Source: HGM04593 sp045660825
GTDB taxonomy: Bacteria > Bacteroidota > Bacteroidia > Bacteroidales > Bacteroidaceae
Assembly (NCBI GenBank): GCA_045660825.1
Contig: JAZREN010000041.1
Location: 1-23,847, forward strand
DNA length: 23,847 nucleotides
Reading direction: 5' to 3'
Shown piece by piece: positions 16,801 through 23,076 of the stretch (positions are counted from its first letter, which is position 1; every line of letters begins with the position of its first letter). A program made the position numbers and the translations under genes. The notes beneath the pieces are model-generated. The model made no database searches and was not told the origin of the DNA. It saw nothing but the letters and a program-made list of their open reading frames with translations.

Positions 16801-19641
16801 GTTATCAAGGGTGATGCTAAGAATGTGATTACCTTTGATGGCGACAAGACGCGCCTTGAGACCGAGAGTGCCGATGCCGAGACAATTGGCCGCGTGGGTA
16901 AGTTGTACGACGTGTATTCCATTAAGGGTGATAACCTGACAGAGGCGGGGAATGGTTTCCTTGAGGACTTCTTCTGGGTGAGAATGATTGATTTCCCTAA
17001 CCTTGAGAAGGTGGGTGATAACTGTTTCAACGCGACACTTACCGAGGCTTATTTGCCTAAATTGCGTGAGGTGGGCGTGAATTGCTTTAATCGCGTGAGT
17101 GGTGTAAACGTGCCGCTGTTGCCGAGCCTTGAGAAGGTTGGCGCTAACTTCATGTACTCTGTGGGCATGATGGGTGAGGATGTAAATATCGATTTCCCCA
17201 AACTGAGGGAGGTGGGTAATTTCTTCATGGCGAATGCGCAACCGAGTGTGGTTAGTTTGCCGAGCCTTGAGACTTGTGGCGAGGGATTCATGAAGGGCTG
17301 CATGCGTGGCGTGACAGTTGACTTGCCTAACCTTACCAAGGCCGGATGGGAGTTCTTTGGCGGCGGATTCAGCGTTCAGTCGTTGAATGCACCGAAGCTG
17401 ACTGACGTTAAAAATGACTTCATGGAGGGTAACCAGGAGATTAGACAGCAGATTTTGGAGCAGACCGGGAAAGAGTTCGTGGAGATTGAGGATGTCGAGA
17501 GGATTGATGTTGAGGATAGTGCTTACGAACTTAAGGATGGCACTGTTGTGGACGCAAAGCGTGTGAGTGTTAAATTTCCCGAAGGTGTGACTTTTATGGT
17601 GGTTGACACCAATGGCAACGTATTGGCGGGAGTGTTTGCAGGTAAGAAACTTGCCGAGGTTGTTGGCAAGCAGTATGCTGCCGAGATTTTGAAACCGGGT
17701 AGCTTTACGATCGAGGCAAAAGAGGAAACGAACTTGAACCGCGAGGGTGCCGGTCCAATCACTGACCGCGAGGTGGTGATGGAGAGTGAGGAGACTATGT
17801 TCAGAATGGGCAGCCGCGTGGATGCTCGTATGGCAGAGTTAGCTTCTCACTTTGATGGCAAGGAACTTTCTACTGAACAAAGAGCTGTTGCAGATGTGTT
17901 CGGCGGTAAGGCTGACAATTTGACAATTTCTGTCAAGACGCAAGACGGAAATACAAGAAATGTGGAAATGCGCCAGGGTAACGACTTAGCCGGGGCGAAG
18001 CATTCACTTTATGCTCACTATGGCACTACAAAGGGAGTGATAAACGCAGATGACCTGTTGCTTATACCCGAGGTTATCGCTAACGGTGAACGCACTGAGA
18101 ATGGCAAGAAGGCTGTTTATAAATTGGATGTGAACGGAACCAAATACACGGTTGTTACCTATGTAAAGCAGAACAAAGAGGAGTTCCACAACTTTTATTC
18201 AAATAAAAAAGGCCAACCTTCTCAATCCGTAAATGCCTCAATAGGCGACACGCATAGCGCACGAATCACAGAAGAATTGGCTTCTGCTGACAAAGGTAGT
18301 ACAAGTTTCGCAGAAATGCAAGAGGGCGAGACGCTTTTCCGCAGGGCGGAGCAAGATTCGGAGGAGGCAAGACAGAAGATTGAGTCTCTTGACAACGAGG
18401 TGTTGGCGACTATTGAGGAACTGGCACAGGAGTTGTATTCTAACGTCGGTATCATCACTGACATTGAGTCTATCCCCGACGAGAAGAAGAGGAAGGACGC
18501 CAAGCGCGGCATGAAGGGTTGGTATGACCCTGCTACCGGCGTGGTGGCTGTGGTGCTACCTAATATAGCAGACAAACAGGACGCTGTGGAGACAATGCTG
18601 CATGAGATTGTCGGACACAAGGGCTTGAGGGGATTGTTGGGCGAAAAGTACAACGAGTTCCTCAATGAGGTGTTTGTCAATGCTCCAAAGGAGATGAGGG
18701 CTGACATCATGAAGATTGTGATGGCGCAAAAGGCTGATGGTTCAAGGACTCCGTTGCGTACTGCTGTAGAGGAGTATCTTGCCGGTATTGCTGAGGGTGG
18801 ATTCGCCAACAATCCTACATTATGGACGAAGATTATGACAGCCTTGAAGCAGTTGTTGCGCTCAATGGGTGTGAAGGTGGATGTGAGCGAGAATGAGCTT
18901 GCGTACATGCTTTGGAGAAGTCACCAACTCTTGAAGGGTGGATATGACCTTGAGTCTCGTATCATTGACAGTGTGATGAAGCAGAGAATGGAGGTGGGCG
19001 AATACAGAAGAAGGAGAACAGCCTTCCATGGCCCGATGCGTTCTCAAGGCAGAAACCTTGCCAAGGAGATTGAACTCTTTGGATTGAGAGATGAGTATGA
19101 GAAGATGATTTTAAGTACGGGTTTCCAAAGCAGAGAGGCTTTCCAGGATTCAATGTTTGCCTTGAAGAAATTCCAAGAGATGCTTGAGAAGGCGACCGGC
19201 AAGAAACTGCCTGACTATTTCAATGCGTATTACATGGAGAATGCTCTATCAAGCGCTAACCAAGCGCAGGCTGAGGCTTACGGCAGATTGTTCTACAAGA
19301 AGATTGTAGATGAGGTGAATGCTCTCAAGGAGGTGTTTGAGCAGGAGGAAATATTCGATTACCTCATAATTAAGCATGGTATTGAGAGAAACCGTGAGAT
19401 GGCTGTGAGAAGTGTCTTGTCTTCGGAGGAGAATGGTCTTGACAGGAAGATGTACAACAAGTATGTTGCCAAGAAGAAGGAGATTCTTAAAAACGCCAAG
19501 GAGAATAAACTTTCGTGGGAGGAGACTCAAAGAGAGCTTGATGAGTTGGCGGTGAGATTCGGTGCAGACTTGAGCAAGGATTATTCGGGCCTAAGTGCGA
19601 TATTCAGCAAGGTGAAGGGAAAAGGGAAAACGGAAAGGTGA
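10792..19641 (+). CDS. Giant polyvalent mobile-element protein with two zincin-like domains (probable fragment)
   Basis: A 2949-residue frame with the modular layout of polyvalent proteins of conjugative elements and phages. In order: charged N terminus; zincin-like domain (about 450-650; H528-E-A-V-S-H533, possible third ligand E586); a region 680-905 with LPEIISNSIEVELHADY that may be BECR-like; 914-1010 (SNAQRAVEGIKQEKATPEQW); 1040-1360 with DEIQSKRHQDGREKGY and VAWTTGEQQAERY, seen in many such proteins; a linker near 1565-1620; 1620-2040 of unknown type; BspA-like leucine-rich repeats 2043-2217; a PBECR-like region 2345-2500 (KHSLYAHYGTTKGVI); a second zincin-like domain 2515-2720 (H2604-E-I-V-G-H2609, KGWYDPATG); and a helical C terminus. 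Such proteins are thought to enter a recipient with element DNA. GTG 10792 lies inside a repeat and an in-frame TGA sits at 10786; the last ten residues come from repeat-like DNA. Truncation at both ends is likely. Confidence 0.85.
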   Translation: MKTEVKDRGVRLVGVAKKQWQADMEAAKVKLDYYNNLKAVNAEATRSEMREAVETVELQATNEMQEADLEKGEKGEVTDAPSLLDVVKTLYSKGKEVASKLFQRSFFDVAKTPKFMQELGLRGEKFTIKYGVIARHLGKDSSHTLTEKDWEQLPQALQNPFAISKLTDKKDSYRIYTTLQTESGEFVVVGADVKNAGREIEVNAVSTVFGRRNNANLPKNEEVIYRSKEITPEQSSLLERPNFAQYPTEQELSTDEGTTQSAKVQENTQKSGEDELDIYLAEIKAFQERMKAFAQKSPSPGSFVEAYIANNAELIKRLDKQFNDALQTLVPLDIPAIEATIKGMKDNKRIIKAGSANERKETPAYKAFDHIEKALAKRKKQLEKQLTEDDKRRLDIIKRGNSGELKETAQPKQENKPVESEPIKDEAPGQSGVQQNESGTHPVADEVLAMAKKKQQARLADHAKGVAEKLGVEVTVHNDESTVTNRDAMKAITEGGEVKGWYNPNTGEIALFMPNMESMRDVESTILHEAVSHYGIKHFLGKEDFDKFLDGVWDMMPASKRAEFLQYVGADMKNPSLAKMRQAADEYVAHIAEKMDLNELERSVWQRFIDYVMNVLRKAGFKNLKQRDVEAVIRASYANLRQNGGNSQVTGRGETMARKKSGRNEGTMFRISKTPQEFDATQKEAVEKRGIVAPNLNSAVVNVVDVPKHDFTGSLKEARAQAEDWAVKNYTGREFDFPDNSGKYVISKKAIGKYLDKTAVEKSDNAAVHLSALKKLPEIISNSIEVELHADYKKDGQGRSGKEIDRDDLLIHRLYGAINIGGNTYRVKTTIREFKDVNTPNSPHSYEVTKIELIEDSTVTPDGIDSPLNRPINSISATKLLNGVEKSYDKGKFVLDESEKSSAEEENRTRFRRANKNQEVFVSNAQRAVEGIKQEKATPEQWIAMLKKNGGLKAGEEAWLGLEEWLEERAKSKDERGKEISLTKQEVLDFIGANKIQIEEVEYESNPQSFEDLKEEYEAMLRDEGYDAAHDAMVDRFGDDFDIAFEDLGGELAIANEEAAATLLGSGNIINSTRLDYTTEGLKNKREIALTVPTIEPYNESDEVHFSDAGNGRAVAWVRFGETTDSEGNRVLVIDEIQSKRHQDGREKGYKSQADKTPATMEELTFGEYNGLTTVSLRGERFFFKSSTSKDEILDIINKRIADGQLGAANSLVPDAPFEKNWHELAMKRMLRLAAEEGFDKVAWTTGEQQAERYNMRKQVGSIEVRRDNGEYNVFTYNTHGDLIYEATATMTPEQITETFGKELGGKILAVESGKRETITGENLSFGGEGMKGFYDKMLPSFVSKYTKKWGAKVGEVTMPNLGENNTMHSVDVTPEMKESVMEGQTMFSKRMPDKDAPIKEHTRTWAERCQEENPKLWNEVVDALKVLPEWGDAVDADARAMELLESLCERENYSRVEKEMKTGIERANGVFEMAERISSWAKVKAALKSFWNWVQRNVFHTEPMDWQDFVDDVVGRYYGVSKVQRLQERIGSLARDVLNAVFKQSGIDIELAEPTSVEQVAVSLSSVGEPTAPLGQRSSAESGELNQRSTPEGAKVKGENQVESESQASQRNRNMDREAWKKAFKKGGEKAYDLMYELHGGIVSTFPDEFLNYLKEVIGVPSDVANIVEAAHDYLVDDFKKKNPELFKRNEGEKVEDVHSLLATKGYSLLEHTMDNGKAIGVKMMYRDKFVPSGKTDAGYTPETEWQGRTVICYYNHPEDNIRRQYVFTVTKDNAMETPTAYELVADPSLMTAEWAEYLEKTGRKNADGTFFLDGLVPNFNDPFSLSHLMIRVNKNSHDIETISRYNHGAFNERGEYERIAGQPNATLGNNLDKLVEGLSESLMEYKQLETLGTVPLGENMVKANDGKVYRYNTIKGGVYFGDGFWVDRRGEAHVINPGKEKLVGEFLYGGGKVQNVTNGESVDVHGLKFTENGVEFYTGGEEVTETREIEIKGEKKTVTKKVIKGDAKNVITFDGDKTRLETESADAETIGRVGKLYDVYSIKGDNLTEAGNGFLEDFFWVRMIDFPNLEKVGDNCFNATLTEAYLPKLREVGVNCFNRVSGVNVPLLPSLEKVGANFMYSVGMMGEDVNIDFPKLREVGNFFMANAQPSVVSLPSLETCGEGFMKGCMRGVTVDLPNLTKAGWEFFGGGFSVQSLNAPKLTDVKNDFMEGNQEIRQQILEQTGKEFVEIEDVERIDVEDSAYELKDGTVVDAKRVSVKFPEGVTFMVVDTNGNVLAGVFAGKKLAEVVGKQYAAEILKPGSFTIEAKEETNLNREGAGPITDREVVMESEETMFRMGSRVDARMAELASHFDGKELSTEQRAVADVFGGKADNLTISVKTQDGNTRNVEMRQGNDLAGAKHSLYAHYGTTKGVINADDLLLIPEVIANGERTENGKKAVYKLDVNGTKYTVVTYVKQNKEEFHNFYSNKKGQPSQSVNASIGDTHSARITEELASADKGSTSFAEMQEGETLFRRAEQDSEEARQKIESLDNEVLATIEELAQELYSNVGIITDIESIPDEKKRKDAKRGMKGWYDPATGVVAVVLPNIADKQDAVETMLHEIVGHKGLRGLLGEKYNEFLNEVFVNAPKEMRADIMKIVMAQKADGSRTPLRTAVEEYLAGIAEGGFANNPTLWTKIMTALKQLLRSMGVKVDVSENELAYMLWRSHQLLKGGYDLESRIIDSVMKQRMEVGEYRRRRTAFHGPMRSQGRNLAKEIELFGLRDEYEKMILSTGFQSREAFQDSMFALKKFQEMLEKATGKKLPDYFNAYYMENALSSANQAQAEAYGRLFYKKIVDEVNALKEVFEQEEIFDYLIIKHGIERNREMAVRSVLSSEENGLDRKMYNKYVAKKKEILKNAKENKLSWEETQRELDELAVRFGADLSKDYSGLSAIFSKVKGKGKTER
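15493..15528. repeat. Two back-to-back perfect hairpins inside the giant ORF
   Basis: GTCGGT-GA-ACCGAC (15493-15506) is followed at once by GCTCCTCT-CGGGC-AGAGGAGC (15508-15528). They encode a low-complexity linker (SVGEPTAPLGQRSSAESG) between two domains and are followed by AAAGGTGAAAACCAAG, similar to the GGTGAAAACTGAG of the flanking arrays. This may be a REP-like palindromic insertion kept in frame. Confidence 0.6.
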
Positions 19642-19665
19642 AAACTGAGCCGAAGGCGAAGTTTA

Positions 19666-19743
19666 GACAAAGTTCGTAGTAATTAGTCGCACGTAGCACA
19701 GCCGTAGTTTGTGCCGTGCGGGTTACGATTAACGGGCTTTGTC
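19666..19743. repeat. Hairpin repeat unit R1 (78 bp)
   Basis: The outer arms are of the L1 type (GACAAAGTTCGT, ACGGGCTTTGTC) and the inner stem is CGCACG against CGTGCG, but the loop is AGCCGTAGTTT as in L3, so the unit is mosaic. The 32 bases before it (GGAAAGGTGAAAACTGAGCC and on) match those before L1. It starts 24 bases after the giant ORF stops. Confidence 0.85.
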
Positions 19744-19768
19744 AAAGCTAAACAAGGACCGAGGGTTT

Positions 19769-19886
19769 GACAATGCCAACAGCAGTTGGTCGCGGGTATC
19801 ACGGAGCGAACTGAAAGGTGAAAGGTGAAAGGTGAAAGGTGAAAACTGAGGTTAAGGACCGCGGGGTGCGATTAGTTGGCGTTGCC
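19769..19886. repeat. Right 118-bp terminal repeat (copy of L4)
   Basis: It matches 10722-10839 at 116 of 118 positions by direct reading; the differences are GAC for GGC at the start and TATCAC for TAGCAC. It contains the second (GGTGAAA)x4 at 19817-19844. It is in direct orientation 9047 bases from the left copy. Confidence 0.9.
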
Positions 19887-20421
19887 AAAACGGAAAAGTA
19901 AAAACGGAAAGTCGGAATCTGAAAACTTTCGTGGAAAGGGGAGCTCTCTAAAGGGTGGAAGATTGAAAAAAATACCCTAAAATGCGAGCGAATGGCTGAA
20001 TGATTGAATTCCAAAATAGCAATTCGCTAACTTTTGAATATATAAATAAATATATTGAATATTAATTGATTAAATGTTTTAAAACATAAAAGCAGCGCCC
20101 CAAATAGCGCTGTTTTGTGTAATTGGGAATTGCAGGCCTGGCGCAAGGGCGAAAATGCAGAAAATCTTGCCCTGATTTACCAAAATACCTTTGTTTGCCC
20201 GGTAAAATAAGCACTTTGTGCTGTTTGTGATGTGTTTCTTTAAGTATCAATGCCTATCTTATGGATTTATAATAAGTTAATTTTGTTTTATTGTTGAATA
20301 GCTTTAATAGTGGGGATTTTGGACAGCGCTTGTTTATCGCATTCCGTACGTTACCACCTTCGTCGGCTAAAGGCATACATTATAAATAAAATATCGCTAT
20401 TTGTGTTTTATTAATTAAAAT
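19887..20421. other. Non-coding stretch after the giant-ORF element
   Basis: About 530 bases with no gene I can support. It starts with A-rich, GGAAA-rich sequence resembling the repeat linkers, becomes very AT-rich near 20035-20085, and contains a terminator-like hairpin (20093-20112), a short AGCAC-TTT-GTGCT palindrome near 20209-20221 and an isolated -7-like TAATTTTG at 20278-20285 without a clear -33 element. A 62-codon minus-strand frame here has no coding character. Confidence 0.6.
20093..20117 (+). terminator. Terminator-like hairpin
   Basis: CAGCGC (20093-20098) pairs with GCGCTG (20107-20112) around CCCAAATA and is followed by TTTTG. On the other strand it is preceded by an A-rich stretch, so it may work in both directions. 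It is about 450 bases after the giant ORF. Confidence 0.5.
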
Positions 20422-20655
20422 ATGTATATTGCGGGTGGTGATGTTTGTATCAGGAATTTCAAATATGTAATAGGGGGTTTCCTTGTCCTTCTCTTTATTT
20501 ATGGAAATAGTAGCCGGTCTGTTACGCTTGGAAAGGTGGATAACCAAATAATTGTGCCGATAGTCGTAGGCGGGGTGGACATTGATGCCAAGGTTGTTGA
20601 AAGCCGTAAAGATGGGGCCAATGCGGTTGTGTCTTCTTCGCTGTTGACATATTAG
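20422..20655 (+). CDS. Possible small membrane-anchored hypothetical protein
   Basis: A 77-residue frame starting with ATG after an AT-rich leader. Residues about 13-30 (FKYVIGGFLVLLFIYGNS) would make one membrane helix or an uncleaved signal anchor, followed by a short exported or cytoplasmic tail rich in Val and Ile (GKVDNQIIVPIVVGGVDI). I do not recognise the family. It lies upstream of the promoter of the YbjN-kinase-ClpP cluster on the same strand and is separated from it. No strong promoter was found for it. It could be a relic or a chance frame. Confidence 0.35.
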   Translation: MYIAGGDVCIRNFKYVIGGFLVLLFIYGNSSRSVTLGKVDNQIIVPIVVGGVDIDAKVVESRKDGANAVVSSSLLTY

Positions 20656-20685
20656 CTTTTTGTAGAAAAAAAATAATATTGATGT

Positions 20686-20719
20686 TTTGTATAGTTTTTA
20701 AAAACATTATTTATATTTG
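20686..20719 (+). promoter_or_regulatory. Promoter for the YbjN-kinase/AAA-ClpP cluster
   Basis: TTTG (20686-20689) is followed after 22 bases by TATATTTG (20712-20719), matching TAnnTTTG. The spacing is slightly longer than the usual 19-21. Transcription would begin near 20726, giving a leader of about 105 bases before the ATG at 20831. Confidence 0.55.
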
Positions 20720-20830
20720 CAAAAGATGCATTTGTTGGCTGCGCCTTTGGAGGGGAATGTGTCGCATTGCCATTGGGGGAGCTGATAGGACGTCGTATAT
20801 AATTTTTATTAACTTAAAACACGTTTTGTT

Positions 20831-21208
20831 ATGCGTACAGAAGAATTGGTTAAGGAATTCCTGTCAAACGAGGGTTATAGGTTTGATGTGGACGGTGATG
20901 GTGATATCCATTTCAAGTATGAGGGTGTCAATCTCTATTTTACTGTTGACAAGGACGATCAGAACTATTTTAGACTTATCATGCCTAACATCTATCAGCT
21001 CGAGGGTAATAGGGTGAAGGTGCTTGAGGCTATCAACGCCGTGGCGCGTGACCTTAAGGTTATCAAGGCTTTTTTGGTTGAGGACCGCCTGTGGCTGACA
21101 GTGGAGCTTTTCATTGACTCGACACCTGAACTTGAGGATTTCTTCCCGCGCTGTATGGGCCTTCTCAAGGCAGGGCGCGATAAGATTGCTGAGGAGATAT
21201 TTGGTTAA
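20831..21208 (+). CDS. YbjN-like small protein (type III secretion chaperone-like fold)
   Basis: A 125-residue cytoplasmic protein. Its pattern EELVKEFLSNEGYRFDVDGD, then IHFKYEGVNLYFTVD, FRLIMPNI, a central helix VKVLEAINAVARDLKVIKAF and final strands DRLWLTVELFID with a last helix resembles the YbjN / type III secretion chaperone-like fold (helix, strand hairpin, helix, strands, helix). Members bind peptides or partner proteins and have no known enzymatic activity. It is the first gene of a three-gene unit with the kinase-AAA fusion and ClpP-like genes, and is followed by a strong hairpin before the next ATG. A chaperone or adaptor role for the neighbouring ATPase or its substrates is inferred from position. 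The fold call rests on pattern only. Confidence 0.8.
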   Translation: MRTEELVKEFLSNEGYRFDVDGDGDIHFKYEGVNLYFTVDKDDQNYFRLIMPNIYQLEGNRVKVLEAINAVARDLKVIKAFLVEDRLWLTVELFIDSTPELEDFFPRCMGLLKAGRDKIAEEIFG

Positions 21209-21220
21209 GTGTAATCATTG

Positions 21221-21246
21221 ATAGTAGGGAGGCAACTCCCTACTAT
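21221..21246 (+). promoter_or_regulatory. Perfect 11-bp hairpin with GCAA loop between the YbjN-like and kinase genes
   Basis: ATAGTAGGGAG (21221-21231) and CTCCCTACTAT (21236-21246) pair perfectly around GCAA, a GNRA tetraloop. No T-run follows, so it is not a standard terminator. It ends 12 bases before the kinase ATG, where it could limit ribosome access, protect an RNA 3' end or set the ratio of the two proteins. Confidence 0.7.
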
Positions 21247-21258
21247 AGTTTATAGCGT

Positions 21259-23052
21259 ATGGCAGTATTAGAAAACAACGAGAGAATTGGACGATATACA
21301 GTGTTGTCATTGATAAAGTCTAATTTGTATACAGAGACCTATAGGGTGATAGGTGAAGATGGTGCGCCTTATTTCTTGAAGCTGTTTGTCCTGAAGGATG
21401 TTCCATTGCAACTGATAAACAAGGAATCATCGTTGGTAAAGGAGATTGAGTTCTGCAGTAAGCTGAACCACAAAAATATTGTAAGTTTCATTGATTCGGG
21501 GCAAGTATCCAATAGTCAGGGCGAATGTCAGTACTATGTGACCAACTATTTCCATGGGCCTCTGCTTGTCGATTACATAAAAGAAAAAGGTAGGATTGAA
21601 GAGCAGGAGGCTTTGAGGATTTTCCGTGGAATACTTGAGGGGTTGAAGTTCTTACATGGTCAGGCTCCCTGTCTGTGCCATAACGACTTGGACCCTACCA
21701 ACATCATTCTTTCCACAACCAACAATAATGAGCCCGAGGTGATTGATGTGGGGCATCTCTCGGAGCGTTGCTGCGGCTCTGTATGGTTTGACACAGCGGA
21801 TATTGATTTGCTCTACCGCTCAAATGAAACAATGGTGGGTATCTTTGATGAGCAATCCGATATTTTCTCGGCGACAATGATTCTTTACACCATGCTCACC
21901 GGTGAGGTTGCATGGAATTGTCCTGTCAAAGCTGAGGGCTCATACAAGGAACGCTTTGAGGAGCTGGCAAGGTACCGCAAGACGCATGGCCTTGATGTAT
22001 CGGGTATTGCCGTGTCGGGGAAAGTGAAGGCGGTGCTGAGAAAGGGTCTTGAACTGAAGAGTCAGGACCGTTACTCTTGTGTCGACGAGATTTTCAGTAT
22101 TCTTGATTCCGATAGCTCGCACGCTGTTGAGCAGCCTGTGAAGCAGGAGCTGGATCAGCCATCAAAGCACGAGCAAAGTCGTCAAAGTCCAAACTATGTG
22201 GAATTTGCCATTAAACGTGGCGAAGGAAAGGGATTTGAAGACATTGCCGGCATGTGTGAACTGAAGGAGTCGTTGAACAAGCAGATTGTCTTTGTCATAA
22301 AGAATAAGGAGATTGCCGAGGAGTACCGCATTGCTCCACCAAACGGCATGTTGCTCTATGGCCCTCCGGGGTGTGGAAAGACTTTCTTTGCCGAGAAGTT
22401 TGCCGAGGAGACGGGGTTTAACTATATGCTCATCAAGTCTTCTGATCTGGCCAGTTCGTATGTACACGGAAGTCAGGAGAAGATACGCCAGCTCTTTGAC
22501 CAGGCCGAGCGTAATGCTCCCATCGTGGTGTGTTTTGATGAGTTTGATGCGCTTGTACCGGACAGATCGTGGAACAATGTGTCGTCGGAGGAGGTGAATG
22601 AATTCCTTTCGCAGATGAACAACTGTTCAAAGCGTGGAATCTTTATTGTGGCTACCAGCAACCGCCCCGACAAGATTGACCCTGCTGTGCTGCGCACCGG
22701 CCGCATTGACAAGATGGTTTATGTGCCCTTGCCCGATTACGAGGCCCGCAAGGAGATGTTTGCGTTGTATCTCAAGGACAGGCCTAAAGAGGATGGTATT
22801 GACGTGGAGCAATTGGCTAACATGACCGAGGGGTATATTGCCAGTGATATTGCGTATATTGTCAACGATGCCGCGATGGTTGCAGCGTATACCCGTACAA
22901 AAATAACGGAAGAACTGCTGACGACATCGGTTACTGCTACACGCCCTTCTGTGCGTTCTGAGAGCATAAAGCAATACGATGATATAAGAATGAAAATGGA
23001 GGACAAGAACAGACGCAATGTCACCGACCGCTCTGTTGTGCGCCCCTGGTAA
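21259..23052 (+). CDS. Serine/threonine-type protein kinase fused to an AAA ATPase
   Basis: A 597-residue fusion. Residues 10-285 form a Hanks-type kinase domain: a degenerate glycine loop, K41 in YFLKLF as the beta-3 lysine, a C-helix glutamate (E62 or E64), H141-N-D143-L-D-P-T-N148 as the catalytic loop, D163-V-G in place of DFG, and SDIFSATMILYTMLTG of the lower lobe. The catalytic-loop lysine of HRDLK is Asp145. After a linker (285-320, Gln/Lys-rich) a classical AAA module starts with FEDIAGMCELKE: Walker A GPPGCGKT (368-375), Walker B CFDEFDAL (D427, E428), sensor 1 in ATSNRP (N468) and arginine fingers in DPAVLRTGRID (R479, R482), closest in style to FtsH/Cdc48/proteasomal ATPases. The protein is soluble. 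Only 24 bases separate it from the ClpP-like gene, so an unfoldase feeding that peptidase under kinase control is an attractive inference. Confidence 0.92.
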   Translation: MAVLENNERIGRYTVLSLIKSNLYTETYRVIGEDGAPYFLKLFVLKDVPLQLINKESSLVKEIEFCSKLNHKNIVSFIDSGQVSNSQGECQYYVTNYFHGPLLVDYIKEKGRIEEQEALRIFRGILEGLKFLHGQAPCLCHNDLDPTNIILSTTNNNEPEVIDVGHLSERCCGSVWFDTADIDLLYRSNETMVGIFDEQSDIFSATMILYTMLTGEVAWNCPVKAEGSYKERFEELARYRKTHGLDVSGIAVSGKVKAVLRKGLELKSQDRYSCVDEIFSILDSDSSHAVEQPVKQELDQPSKHEQSRQSPNYVEFAIKRGEGKGFEDIAGMCELKESLNKQIVFVIKNKEIAEEYRIAPPNGMLLYGPPGCGKTFFAEKFAEETGFNYMLIKSSDLASSYVHGSQEKIRQLFDQAERNAPIVVCFDEFDALVPDRSWNNVSSEEVNEFLSQMNNCSKRGIFIVATSNRPDKIDPAVLRTGRIDKMVYVPLPDYEARKEMFALYLKDRPKEDGIDVEQLANMTEGYIASDIAYIVNDAAMVAAYTRTKITEELLTTSVTATRPSVRSESIKQYDDIRMKMEDKNRRNVTDRSVVRPW

Positions 23053-23076
23053 AAATGAAATGTATACGATTTAGAT

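Noticed and set aside
13816..17241. Long minus-strand frames (360 and 441 codons) within the giant ORF
   Set aside because: Their translations are rich in Leu, His and Arg as expected from complementing Glu/Lys-rich coding sequence; no domains are recognisable.
20062..20250. 62-codon minus-strand frame
   Set aside because: Runs through a terminator-like hairpin and AT-rich non-coding sequence; the translation has no protein-like pattern.
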